Assembly (NCBI GenBank): GCA_023475105.1
Contig: JAMCWJ010000094.1
Span: 50,626-114,625, forward strand
Direction of reading: 5' to 3'
Length of the DNA: 64,000 nucleotides
DNA from: Nitrospirota bacterium
Lineage (GTDB): Bacteria > Nitrospirota > Thermodesulfovibrionia > Thermodesulfovibrionales > UBA9159
Shown: piece after piece, positions 1 through 7,274 of the stretch
How the letters are laid out: each line of letters opens with the position of its first letter
How positions within the stretch are numbered: position 1 is the stretch's first letter
Position numbers and translations under genes: made by a program
The notes under the pieces: generated by a model
The model's input: the letters and a program-made list of their open reading frames with translations, nothing else
Told to the model about the DNA's origin: nothing
The model's database searches: none

Positions 1-629
1 ACCACTGCGCTTGCGCTGCCGCTGACCACGTGCGTTCCCATAAAAAGAGTGTTGGTTCTTTGGGCGAGCGGAGTTTCCTCCGGCAGTACCCCGGGTATTT
101 TATCTTGAGGGTAGGTCTCGCCTGTCAGAGACGCCTCATCCACAAAGAGATTTTTCGATTCGAGGACCAGACAGTCTCCCGGAATGACATCACCGGCGTT
201 GAATGTGACGACATCTCCAGGCACTATCTCATCAACGGGAATATCCTGCAGAACGTCATCGCGCATGACCGCAGCCTTGATCTGTACGATCGACAGCAAC
301 TTGTCGATTGCATTCGTCGCCCCTCTTTCCTGCCAGAAGCCGAGGAGCCCGCTTACGAGAACAATTGCAGAGATGATAACGGCGTCCACAGGGTTGCGGA
401 GGAAAAATGACAACACTGAGGCAAATATCAGGATCAGGATGATCGGGCTTTTGAATTGAGAAAGGAGGAGAGAGAGTGCATTCGCTCTCTTCTTGGGCTT
501 GAGGAGATTGGCCCCATACTGCGTGAGGCGCCGGTGGGCCTCTTCGCTCGTCAATCCCTGAGCGGTTGCCTGTAACTGCTGAAGAAGTTCAGCAGCGGGA
601 ATGCTCCAAAAGGACTGTTGATTATCCAA
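1..629 (-). CDS. P-type cation-transporting ATPase, N-terminal part (cut by window edge)
   Basis: Translation of the minus strand gives a cation-ATPase N-terminal domain (SFWSIPAAELLQQL... RLTQYGANLL), two hydrophobic segments (around SPIILILIFASVLSF and DAVIISAIVLVSGLLGF) and an actuator domain carrying DEASLTGE, the TGE loop of E1-E2 ATPases. The ORF track misses it because it starts with TTG and runs off the window; an in-frame stop lies just upstream of the TTG, and GGTGA precedes it. The subgroup resembles MgtA/MgtB-like and related cation pumps. The phosphorylation site is beyond the edge, so the transported ion cannot be judged. It would act in the inner membrane using ATP. Confidence 0.85.
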   Translation of the reverse strand, partial: MDNQQSFWSIPAAELLQQLQATAQGLTSEEAHRRLTQYGANLLKPKKRANALSLLLSQFKSPIILILIFASVLSFFLRNPVDAVIISAIVLVSGLLGFWQERGATNAIDKLLSIVQIKAAVMRDDVLQDIPVDEIVPGDVVTFNAGDVIPGDCLVLESKNLFVDEASLTGETYPQDKIPGVLPEETPLAQRTNTLFMGTHVVSGSASAV

Positions 630-708
630 GGTTATGTTTCACCCGGCACTGAACAAACAACAACACTATAAACCCTTTCTGATTAATTTTCACCTTTTTA
701 ATGGGACT

Positions 709-898
709 TTAAACTCCAGCTTTCGGTAATGTCCGCCGCGCGGTCCGCGTCGTTTCATTTGGGAGACTCATCTTCCCGCCCCCAAGCAGCAGCCCAAACG
801 TCACCAGCGGCGGCAATAACGCCACCTCCACCATCACGCCGATCAACGTCGCCGACACACCCGTCGCAAACGCCAGCGCGGCGGCGCAGCCCGACGCC
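709..898 (-). pseudogene. DUF389 membrane-protein fragment
   Basis: One minus-strand frame reads ASGCAAALAFATGVSATL then IGVMVEVALLPPLVTFGLLL, which matches the conserved helical core of DUF389 (TIGR00341-type) membrane proteins. Only about 43 codons are recognisable. The homology stops abruptly on both sides: upstream it abuts a phosphorylase fragment in another frame, and downstream it runs into unrelated codons and a TAA. It is a relic, not an expressed gene. Confidence 0.6.
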
Positions 899-1166
899 TG
901 GCCTGCACGAGGTCATCTACCTTCTTGCGGAAGGCGGGATCGGCTGACACGCGCTGGAGCCGGTCACGGGAGACCGTCTGCAGGACGGCCCAGGGGTTGT
1001 ACGTGAGATCCCACAGCGCGGGATCAAGCCGCCGCCATACTTCGTCGGCAGCGTGATTCCATGACCAGCGCATATCCGGGGCGAGTTCGGCCAGGGAATC
1101 GAATCCCTCGATGTCCGTCGGCAAAGGACTGTAGACCGGCTTGCTGACAGGTGTCTGTTTGTTCAT
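843..1166 (-). pseudogene. alpha-glucan (glycogen) phosphorylase, N-terminal fragment
   Basis: The first ~80 residues (DIEGFDSLAELAPDMRWSWN, then DPALWDLTYNPWAVLQTVS) match the DUF3417 domain that opens the long form of bacterial alpha-glucan phosphorylase, an enzyme that releases glucose-1-phosphate from glycogen. The family is usually over 700 residues; here it stops after about 85 and continues as an arginine-rich out-of-frame tail over the DUF389 relic. The ATG has an upstream GGAG-type site (plus strand tttctcctttacc), so a short peptide could be made, but no catalytic domain remains. It probably belonged with the alpha-glucan genes at 7-12.8 kb. Confidence 0.75.
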
Positions 1167-1193
1167 AGTTTCTCCTTTACCCGCCGGGCAGTT

Positions 1194-1661
1194 TTACTGC
1201 CCCTCGTGCAAAGGTCCCGGCTCTTTTTTCACCAGGAGAACCGAACAGGGCATCTTACGAATAATCTCTTCGTTGCTTCGTCCGAAAAGGAAGTGCTCCA
1301 GATGCCCCTCCTCATGGGCGAGCATGACGACGAGATCTATCTTTTCGTCCCTGACTGTTTTGAAGATTTCCTTCTCAGGATCACCTTCTTTAACCAATTC
1401 CTTTATGGACATTCCCTTCTTTTTCTCCGAGTTTATCATTGTGTGAAGTTCTTCCCTCGACTCCTTCAAAAGCTTCTTGTACTCCACATGCAGTGAAGGC
1501 ATGGGAAGGTTCCACCCCCCAAAAGTGAAAGGGTCATGAACCACATGGATAACATAAAGTTCCGCTCCATATTTCCTGGAGAGCGAAACTCCATAATGAA
1601 CAGCTTTTCTGCAGTATTGAGTGTCCCTGCTCACAACGAGAATCCGTTTAACATCTTCCAT
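1194..1661 (-). CDS. universal stress protein (UspA family)
   Basis: A single USP domain of 155 residues: beta strand KRILVVSRDT, YGAELYVIHVVHDP, DLVVMLAHEEGH and a terminal CSVLLVKK strand. The nucleotide-binding signature near the C-terminus (FGRSNEEIIRKMPCSVLLV) is recognisable but not a perfect G-2x-G-9x-G(S/T). The start was moved 20 codons inside the ORF to MEDVKRIL because AAGGAGG lies seven bases before it. USPs are cytoplasmic, often ATP-binding, and accumulate under starvation or stress. It sits next to other stress-type genes. Confidence 0.88.
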   Translation of the reverse strand: MEDVKRILVVSRDTQYCRKAVHYGVSLSRKYGAELYVIHVVHDPFTFGGWNLPMPSLHVEYKKLLKESREELHTMINSEKKKGMSIKELVKEGDPEKEIFKTVRDEKIDLVVMLAHEEGHLEHFLFGRSNEEIIRKMPCSVLLVKKEPGPLHEGQ

Positions 1662-1780
1662 GACTGACCTCCTTATAGTTGAAGCGATTTCCTTTTGGTT
1701 CTTCTCCTTTGCTTTCAACAAAGGAGTTTCTCAAAGATCTTCCGTAAATGAAACCCGCAGATCGCAGGCGTAATGGCCCG

Positions 1781-2173
1781 CTACTTCTGAAAGTACTTCC
1801 GGACTTTCGCCGCAATCTGACGGTCCGTCATCTTGTCGACTGTCTCAACACCTACGATTCGTCCTCCGAGATTGTTTCTTTTAAGACGTTTCTTGAGCTC
1901 GCCCTTTGCGTCGCCAGGACCGAATATCAGAATAGATTCTGCATTACGAATACTCGCAACTACCGCATCGTAGTAAATGTTGAGGTGTCCCGTTAACGTT
2001 CTCCGGCGGCTGTCACTTGCCGGTACCTGCAGCGGGTCATAGGACCCCTTAAGAGGGGAATCACCGGAACGGCGGGGCTGCTTTTCGGCCTGCGATATTA
2101 CCAGTGCTGTCTCTTCTCCTTTTTCCGTAATAAGCCCGGCTTCAAGAGCTTCCTGCAGTGTTTGCTCTGTCAT
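1781..2173 (-). CDS. eRF1/baeRF-domain-like stress-associated protein
   Basis: 130 residues. The C-terminal half (SILIFGPGDAKGELKKRLKR then GGRIVGVETVDKMTDRQIAA) resembles the last domain of bacterial/archaeal eRF1-like (baeRF) proteins and of host-attachment-type proteins, a fold related to Pelota/eRF1 domain 3. The N-terminal ~50 residues are not recognised. Its ATG overlaps the stop of the upstream csbD-like gene (ATGA), so the two are translationally coupled. No catalytic motif is visible. A role in ribosome rescue or stress is only an inference from fold and context. Confidence 0.5.
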   Translation of the reverse strand: MTEQTLQEALEAGLITEKGEETALVISQAEKQPRRSGDSPLKGSYDPLQVPASDSRRRTLTGHLNIYYDAVVASIRNAESILIFGPGDAKGELKKRLKRNNLGGRIVGVETVDKMTDRQIAAKVRKYFQK

Positions 2174-2454
2174 TTAACATGGTCCCCTTCTTGTGGAGAC
2201 TCGTCTATCAAGGTATCGAGCACTACATCAAATACATTTTCTCCCCTTGCTTTCATGTCGCTGAGGAATAGCTTTATTTCTTCCTCAGCTTGCTCTCTCG
2301 TGTACCCGTATTTTTCTTGCAGGAGGCCCGGTAGCTGATCCAGTCTCCCATCGACCGTATCAAGCAAGGTCCTTGCCAGTGAGCACTCCCCATCGCTGTT
2401 TTACTGCATCTCCTAATGTTTCAACTTGTCCTGCAGCACGCCTTCATTCATCAT
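2170..2454 (-). pseudogene. csbD: CsbD-like stress protein with two frameshifts
   Basis: Three consecutive reading frames join into one CsbD-like protein: MMNEGVLQDKLK, then TLGDAVKQRWGVLTGKDLA, then LDTVDGRLDQLPGLLQEKYG followed by YTREQAEEEIKLFL. The order and spacing match the CsbD domain (KGK..G....KWG.LT..DL..I.G..DQL.G..QE.YG). A GGAGAG site precedes the ATG, so the 5' end looks intact. The 65-codon ORF in the track (2170-2367) is only the last segment. CsbD proteins are small, abundant stress proteins of unknown mechanism. Either the gene is dead or the contig carries indel errors. Confidence 0.75.
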
Positions 2455-2518
2455 TTTATCTCTCCATTTATGAACCCTCTTTACAGAATGCCCAGCGGCT
2501 TGTCGCGTAGAAGCATCA

Positions 2519-2851
2519 CTATTTCTTTTCTATCCTCAGGAGGCTCTTCACGGATTTCACACCCCTGATTTCCTTGATCTTTCCAATAAGCCGTTCCTCG
2601 GTATTTCTGTTGTTCACAAAACCCTGGAGAACAACATCTCCCTGTGTTGTCGTGACATCGATCTTGAAATAATGAGCATCCGGGTCTTTAACGATTACCG
2701 CATTAACTTTTGTAGTGATCGTCGAGTCGTCGATATATTCACCCGTTGTTTCTCCCTTCATTGTGGCGCAGCCGGAAAACAAGGCTACTCCGAAAACCAA
2801 TAATACTGTCATAAAAATAACCTTCTGGCTTAAGCCCCTACTCTTAGTCAT
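2519..2851 (-). CDS. BON-domain lipoprotein
   Basis: 110 residues. A basic N-terminus and hydrophobic stretch end in a lipobox (ALFSGC), predicting lipidation by signal peptidase II. One BON domain follows (DDSTITTKVNAVIVKDPDAH to GVKSVKSLLRI), with the typical glycine in VVLQGFVNN. BON domains bind phospholipid or envelope surfaces and are found in OsmY-like stress proteins. AAGGAGGAG precedes the ATG. It lies between the small membrane peptide gene and the csbD-like gene on the same strand, and fits an envelope-stress operon. Confidence 0.88.
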   Translation of the reverse strand: MTKSRGLSQKVIFMTVLLVFGVALFSGCATMKGETTGEYIDDSTITTKVNAVIVKDPDAHYFKIDVTTTQGDVVLQGFVNNRNTEERLIGKIKEIRGVKSVKSLLRIEKK

Positions 2852-2909
2852 TTCTCTCCTCCTTTCTTGAGATGTGCAATCATCCGATAAGGCTTTAACT
2901 TTCTTACCG

Positions 2910-3059
2910 TCAGAATGGTTTGCGCCCCTGAATGATCCTGATCAGCACAACAACGATTGCGATAACTAGCAGGACATGAATGAACCCGCCAATCGTGTAA
3001 CCGCTCACCAGCCCCAACAGCCAGAGTATCACGAGTACTACAAAAATCGTCCAAAGCAT
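2910..3059 (-). CDS. 49-aa membrane protein of the lmo0937 family
   Basis: Too short for the ORF track. The minus strand encodes MLWTIFVVLVILWLLGLVSG then YTIGGFIHVLLVIAIVVVLI and a short basic end (RIIQGRKPF). Two hydrophobic helices with a central GYTIGG turn are typical of the small lmo0937-type proteins found beside stress genes. AGGAGGG sits at ideal spacing before the ATG, and a strong promoter lies just upstream. The 71-codon ORF at 2848-3063 in another frame is a shadow. Function is not known. Confidence 0.85.
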   Translation of the reverse strand: MLWTIFVVLVILWLLGLVSGYTIGGFIHVLLVIAIVVVLIRIIQGRKPF

Positions 3060-3113
3060 TCATTCCCTCCTTCCGGCAACAAGGGTGCCTGTTTGTATCA
3101 TGTCATTAATTAA

Positions 3114-3141
3114 ATTGTATCCTCTTTTGAGGTGATGTCAA
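3114..3141 (-). promoter_or_regulatory. sigma70-type promoter of the stress operon, with palindrome in the spacer
   Basis: Reading the minus strand: TTGACA, 16-bp spacer, TACAAT, about 55 bases before the 49-aa gene. Within the spacer lies CCTCAAAAGAGG, a 4+4 palindrome around AAAA that could be an operator. The match to the -35 consensus is perfect and the -10 matches five of six. Confidence 0.6.
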
Positions 3142-3250
3142 AATCAGGACTTTCTCGCCGGACAATTTTCAAAGACAGTTAAATTGACTCAAACTTTCAA
3201 CCGCAAGGGATTATACTTCAAATGCAGTCTTTTGATAGCTTGACAGTCGT

Positions 3251-3279
3251 TTGACGTGTACACCCTTGTGTGATACCTT
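3251..3279 (+). promoter_or_regulatory. candidate sigma70 promoter of the AsmA-family gene
   Basis: TTGACG, 17-bp spacer, TACCTT, about 60 bases upstream of the GTG start at 3340. Reasonable consensus and spacing, and divergent from the stress-operon promoter. Sequence match only. Confidence 0.4.
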
Positions 3280-3339
3280 AAAATCAAGATTTACAAATTC
3301 AATGGAGGCTCAACTGCGCAGGGAGGGCCAGAACTTTTT

Positions 3340-5034
3340 GTGGCCGGACAGTATGGTATTCCTCTCATGAATGCGAAGAAGAAAGTCCTTCTTATCTTTG
3401 GCGCCGCCGCCGCAGCCCTTGTTCTGGCTGCAGTCATTTTCGCCCTCACCTTCGACATAAATTCCTACAGGTCCCGCATCGAGGCTGCTGCCTCCGGGGC
3501 GACCGGCCTGGAGGTCAGGATTGATGGGAAGATGGGGCTCTCTTTCTTTCCCTTTGGCGTATCGGCTAAGGATATCCACATCGCCAACAAGGGAGGCGAA
3601 ATCCTTTCCCTCGAAATCCTCAAACTGGGGGCTGAGTTGATGCCCCTGCTGAAGAAGCAACTCAAAGTTACCAGGTGCGAGCTTGTCAAACCTGCCCTTA
3701 CCATCGTGAAGAACGCCGATGGGAAATATAATTTCGAAAGCACTGAAAAGAAATCGACTAAAGGGCAGCCTGGAGCAGCCTTCAGCTTGAATGAGCTCAA
3801 GCTGTTTAAAGGGGTACTTGCCTATCTCGACAAGAAAACGGGGGAAAAGACGGAGTTCAAAGATTTCAATCTGGCAATCAAGGACCTCACGATAGAAGAT
3901 ACCGCAGCGGACATCATGAAGAACGTCTCGTTCACAGGAAGCTTCGACTGCGCGGAGGTGCTGCAAAAGGACTTCAGAATCGAGAATCTCAAGGCCCCTG
4001 TGAAGGCGGTTAAGGGGATATATAATTTCGAACCACTTACCATCGGGGCCCTCCTCTTCTTTGACAAGAAGGCTGGTGAAAAAACCGAGTTGAAAGAAAT
4101 CAGTCTGGCCATCAAGGACCTTTCGGTAGTGGATACCTCAGGGGTCATTATAAAGAACATCTCATTCACGGGAACCATGGACTGCAAGGAGGTGCGGAAA
4201 AAGGACCTCAAGATCGACAACGTCAAGAGTCCTGTAAAAGTGGTGAGGGGGGTAATCTACCTCATACCCCTTACCATGGACATCTTCGGCGCGAAGGGTG
4301 AAGGAGATGCCACAGCAGACAAGTCGGAAGTCGATGCTGTGTATAGAATCAATTTGAAGGTATTGAAGCTGGACTTCGCAAAACTCCAGGAGTCCTTCGG
4401 CACAAAAAAGGTTATCGGCGGGAAGGGCGATCTCTATGCTTCCCTGACGATCAAAGAAGAAGGAAGCCGCAATCTGATGAGGGGCATGGACGGTACTTTT
4501 TCTCTCCGAGGTGATAATCTCGTCATGTATACTATGGACCTCGACAAGGTCCTCTCATCGTATGAAACGAGCCAGGAGTTCAACCTCGTCGACCTCGGCG
4601 CCTTCTTCATCGCCGGCCCTCTCGGTACTGCTGCGATCAAAGGGTACCGCTATGGGGACGTTTACAGCCAGACCCGGGGAGGGCGGGGCACCATCACACA
4701 GTTCATCTCCCACTGGAAGATCAAGGACGGTGTTGCGGACGCTGCGGACTGCGCCCTTGCGACGCGCCATAATCGGGTTGCACTTAAGGGCAAGCTCAAT
4801 CTTGTGAGCGGACGATATGACAATGTAATAGTGGCGCTTCTCGATGAGAAGGGATGCGCAAAATTCAAACAAGGCATCAGCGGTCCCTTCGGCAGTCCCC
4901 AAATCGGCGCGGTGAGCGCGGTCGAGTCCCTTGGCGGCCCAATCTCCAGTCTTTACAGGAAGGCAAAACGCTTTGTCCGGGGCGGCAAATGCGAGGTCTT
5001 TTATAGCGGCGCCGTACATCAACCTTCAAAATGA
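3340..5034 (+). CDS. AsmA-family protein with an internal duplication
   Basis: 564 residues. One N-terminal transmembrane helix (KKVLLIFGAAAAALVLAAVI) is followed by the AsmA opening FDINSYRSRIEAAASGATGL and repeated beta-rich segments typical of AsmA/YhjG proteins, which act in the periplasm in lipid transport or outer-membrane assembly. Residues ~165-320 contain two copies of a 78-residue unit (DKKTGEKTEFKDFNLAIKDL and DKKAGEKTELKEISLAIKDL). The track start is GTG with GGGAGGG 12 bases before it; an alternative ATG at 3367 (MNAKKK) lacks a ribosome site. It is monocistronic between divergent and convergent neighbours. Confidence 0.85.
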   Translation: MAGQYGIPLMNAKKKVLLIFGAAAAALVLAAVIFALTFDINSYRSRIEAAASGATGLEVRIDGKMGLSFFPFGVSAKDIHIANKGGEILSLEILKLGAELMPLLKKQLKVTRCELVKPALTIVKNADGKYNFESTEKKSTKGQPGAAFSLNELKLFKGVLAYLDKKTGEKTEFKDFNLAIKDLTIEDTAADIMKNVSFTGSFDCAEVLQKDFRIENLKAPVKAVKGIYNFEPLTIGALLFFDKKAGEKTELKEISLAIKDLSVVDTSGVIIKNISFTGTMDCKEVRKKDLKIDNVKSPVKVVRGVIYLIPLTMDIFGAKGEGDATADKSEVDAVYRINLKVLKLDFAKLQESFGTKKVIGGKGDLYASLTIKEEGSRNLMRGMDGTFSLRGDNLVMYTMDLDKVLSSYETSQEFNLVDLGAFFIAGPLGTAAIKGYRYGDVYSQTRGGRGTITQFISHWKIKDGVADAADCALATRHNRVALKGKLNLVSGRYDNVIVALLDEKGCAKFKQGISGPFGSPQIGAVSAVESLGGPISSLYRKAKRFVRGGKCEVFYSGAVHQPSK

Positions 5035-5170
5035 TTCCCTCCTTGTGATTAGCTTTGTTCTTGTTGCTCGTTCCGGATTTGCCTCAAATGTGCCTTCTTT
5101 GCGTGCAGCGTCATGAACAGGAAGAATTTTGGAAGGTTTCCGATCTTATGCATCTGATTCACATTTACAG

Positions 5171-5308
5171 TACTCAGGTTGATAGACTGAAGGCTGAAGA
5201 CTGTAAGTAATATATAATGTCACAGCAAAAAGTTCAGGACAATTGAATCTTGTGACTAAGTATTGCTTTATTGAATAACCTTCAGTCTTCAGCCTAAACA
5301 CCTGAGTA
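5171..5308. repeat. imperfect inverted repeat with GACTGAAGGCTGAAGACTG core
   Basis: The left arm is CTCAGGTTGATAGACTGAAG + GCTGAAGACTG (5173-5203). The right arm, CCTTCAGTCTTCAGCC... CCTGAG (5279-5306), is its approximate reverse complement. About 75 A+T-rich bases with no ORF lie between the arms. It could be a small non-autonomous element or a long terminator between the convergent AsmA and PLD genes. Confidence 0.5.
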
Positions 5309-5323
5309 GTTACTTTCAATGTT

Positions 5324-6715
5324 TTACAACCAATGGGCAAATAAATGCGCAAACCACTCCCCGAGCCTGTCTGCCAAGGGTCTTTCTTTCCACTCTTCCC
5401 ATTTAATCTGATCGGACTCTGCAAGGTCCCCGGAAAACATCTTCTCCATTTCGGCGGCAAACTCGCGGCTCAGGACAACCGAATTTACCTCATCATCGCT
5501 TAAAAAGCTCCAGAAGTCCATGTTGGTTGAACCGACCGTGGACCAGACTTCGTCAATGACCGCAGTTTTAGCGTGCAGCAGGGCGTTTCGGCGTTCGTAT
5601 ATCTTCACCCCCGCTTTCAAAAGCCCGGAATAATTATACCGCTGTGCCCGTAACGCCATTTTCGAATCGGTTATTGAGGGAACAATAATCTTTACGTCAA
5701 CACCACGCTTTGATGCATCAGTGAAGGCCGTGAGTATCTGCTCATCGGGGATAAAATAAGCATTCATAAGATGCACGGAATGCTCTGCAAAAGTGATGGC
5801 GGACACATAGACAATAAAAGTGATTCTGTTGTCCTGTCCCGGCGTGCTGCCGACCACCCGCACCAGTGCATTCCCCACTTCTTTCGGCTCAGGGAAATAG
5901 TTTCTCCCCGAGAGTTCCGGGCCATTTTGCTTCTGCCAGGTGTCAAAAAAGAGCTTTTGGAATTCAGCCACGGCAGGGCCTTCAATTTGAACGTCGGTGT
6001 CACGCCATGGCAGCGGCGCTCCTTCCACTTGTCTCCTTCCGGAAAGCCTGCTCGAATAAACCGAACTGATGTTGATACCCCCTGAAATGGCGACTTTGCC
6101 GTCGATGATCAAAATCTTGCGATGGTCCGGATGCGCCAGGAGCCAGTGCCCGTGGGCCTTGAACGGATTTACCGGATTGAATTCGACCACCTGAATTCCC
6201 GCGTCCCGCAGGCGCTGGAAAAAAAGAGCAGGGGTACTGTAACTGCCCATGCTGTCATAGATGAGATTTACCTGGACACCTTCCGCCTGTTTCTGCAGCA
6301 GCAGTTCGGAAAATTTGCGGCCCACTTCGTCATCTTCAATGATAAAGGTTTCAAGGTTGATATGGTCTTTGGCGTTCTGTATCGCTTTGAACATGGCAGC
6401 ATAGGCGGCCTGACCATCGGCGAGCAGAGTGACTTTGTTCCCCTTCGTCAGAGGGCTTTCGGTGACCGATTCTACAACGGCGGTGTGGCGTTCCAGGATG
6501 TCCGTCGGGTCGACAGAGCTCTTCAGTCGTTCCATGATAACCTTGCTTTTCTCGGGAGATAACAGTCCTTTGGAAGAAACGATTTGACGAGGCTTCTCTC
6601 CAGTCGGCGCCTCATCAATCATTTCAGAGACGTTCGGCAAGGTCGCGCATCCATTGCTGAGGCCCAAGATGAATACGAATAGAAAGAACAAAAAGAAAGG
6701 CTTGACGGTTATCAT
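5324..6715 (-). CDS. phospholipase D-family lipoprotein (cardiolipin synthase-like)
   Basis: 463 residues with a lipoprotein signal (LGLSNGC). Two PLD catalytic HKD motifs are intact: HPDHRKILIIDGKVAISGG near residue 190 and LLHAKTAVIDEVWSTVGSTN near residue 385. The arrangement (two PLDc_2 domains) is that of cardiolipin synthases and related phosphatidyltransferases, which join or cleave phospholipids by a phosphohistidine intermediate. The lipobox replaces the usual N-terminal transmembrane helices, so it is probably a periplasmic membrane-anchored enzyme. A second PLD protein lies at 32.2 kb. Confidence 0.85.
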   Translation of the reverse strand: MITVKPFFLFFLFVFILGLSNGCATLPNVSEMIDEAPTGEKPRQIVSSKGLLSPEKSKVIMERLKSSVDPTDILERHTAVVESVTESPLTKGNKVTLLADGQAAYAAMFKAIQNAKDHINLETFIIEDDEVGRKFSELLLQKQAEGVQVNLIYDSMGSYSTPALFFQRLRDAGIQVVEFNPVNPFKAHGHWLLAHPDHRKILIIDGKVAISGGINISSVYSSRLSGRRQVEGAPLPWRDTDVQIEGPAVAEFQKLFFDTWQKQNGPELSGRNYFPEPKEVGNALVRVVGSTPGQDNRITFIVYVSAITFAEHSVHLMNAYFIPDEQILTAFTDASKRGVDVKIIVPSITDSKMALRAQRYNYSGLLKAGVKIYERRNALLHAKTAVIDEVWSTVGSTNMDFWSFLSDDEVNSVVLSREFAAEMEKMFSGDLAESDQIKWEEWKERPLADRLGEWFAHLFAHWL

Positions 6716-7009
6716 ATGTTATTTTACCATAGAATAAAGAATATCATGTTTTTAGTTGAATCTAATAATCTCAAAATAGTAGCAACGTCGCGGTCATCGC
6801 CGCAGTGTGTTGAGCGGGAATCCACAGGTCTTAAAACTCTGTCCTGGATGACCGATTAAAGACTTGGGGCATGACAGACAAAGACTAACGAATGTCCATT
6901 CTATTATGAGGCTGTTAATAATTTCTCACGTCCGGCTTGTCCGGGTTTGGCACTATTAATCAATGATTTTTGGTGGTAGACTCTTCTAAAAAAGGGGAGT
7001 GATCGGGGA

Positions 7010-7252
7010 ATGGAAGAAACGGCGTCTTTCGAATTCAGACAGTGCGTGAGCATACACAAGTCCACCGGAAAAAAGGCGGGGGAAGCGGAGGCCCGACGAT
7101 TCTTATCAGGCTTCCTTCCGCACCTGAGCGAGGCCTGCATCGGCTCCATCAGCGAGATCTTTGATGCCGAGCCGCCGTACACGCCGCGCGGTTGCGTGGC
7201 GCAGGCGTGGAGTGTGGCGGAAGTGCTGCGCTGCTGGGTGAAAACCGCGTGA
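7010..7252 (+). pseudogene. glycogen debranching enzyme, C-terminal fragment
   Basis: The last ~60 residues ([35 protein letters not shown]) match the C-terminus of the bacterial amylo-alpha-1,6-glucosidase domain, which hydrolyses branch points of glycogen. The family is usually 650 residues or more; upstream of about residue 20 nothing recognisable remains, although an ATG and a GGGGAG site happen to be present. It ends 22 bases before the GH57 gene, so it is probably the relic of an upstream operon member. The 294 bases before it (6716-7009) hold nothing I recognise. Confidence 0.75.
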
Positions 7253-7274
7253 TATTGCAAAAGGAGTGCTATTG

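Noticed and set aside
2848-3063. 71-codon ORF proposed by the track
   Set aside because: Out of frame with the true 49-aa lmo0937-type gene, which has the ribosome site and membrane helices.
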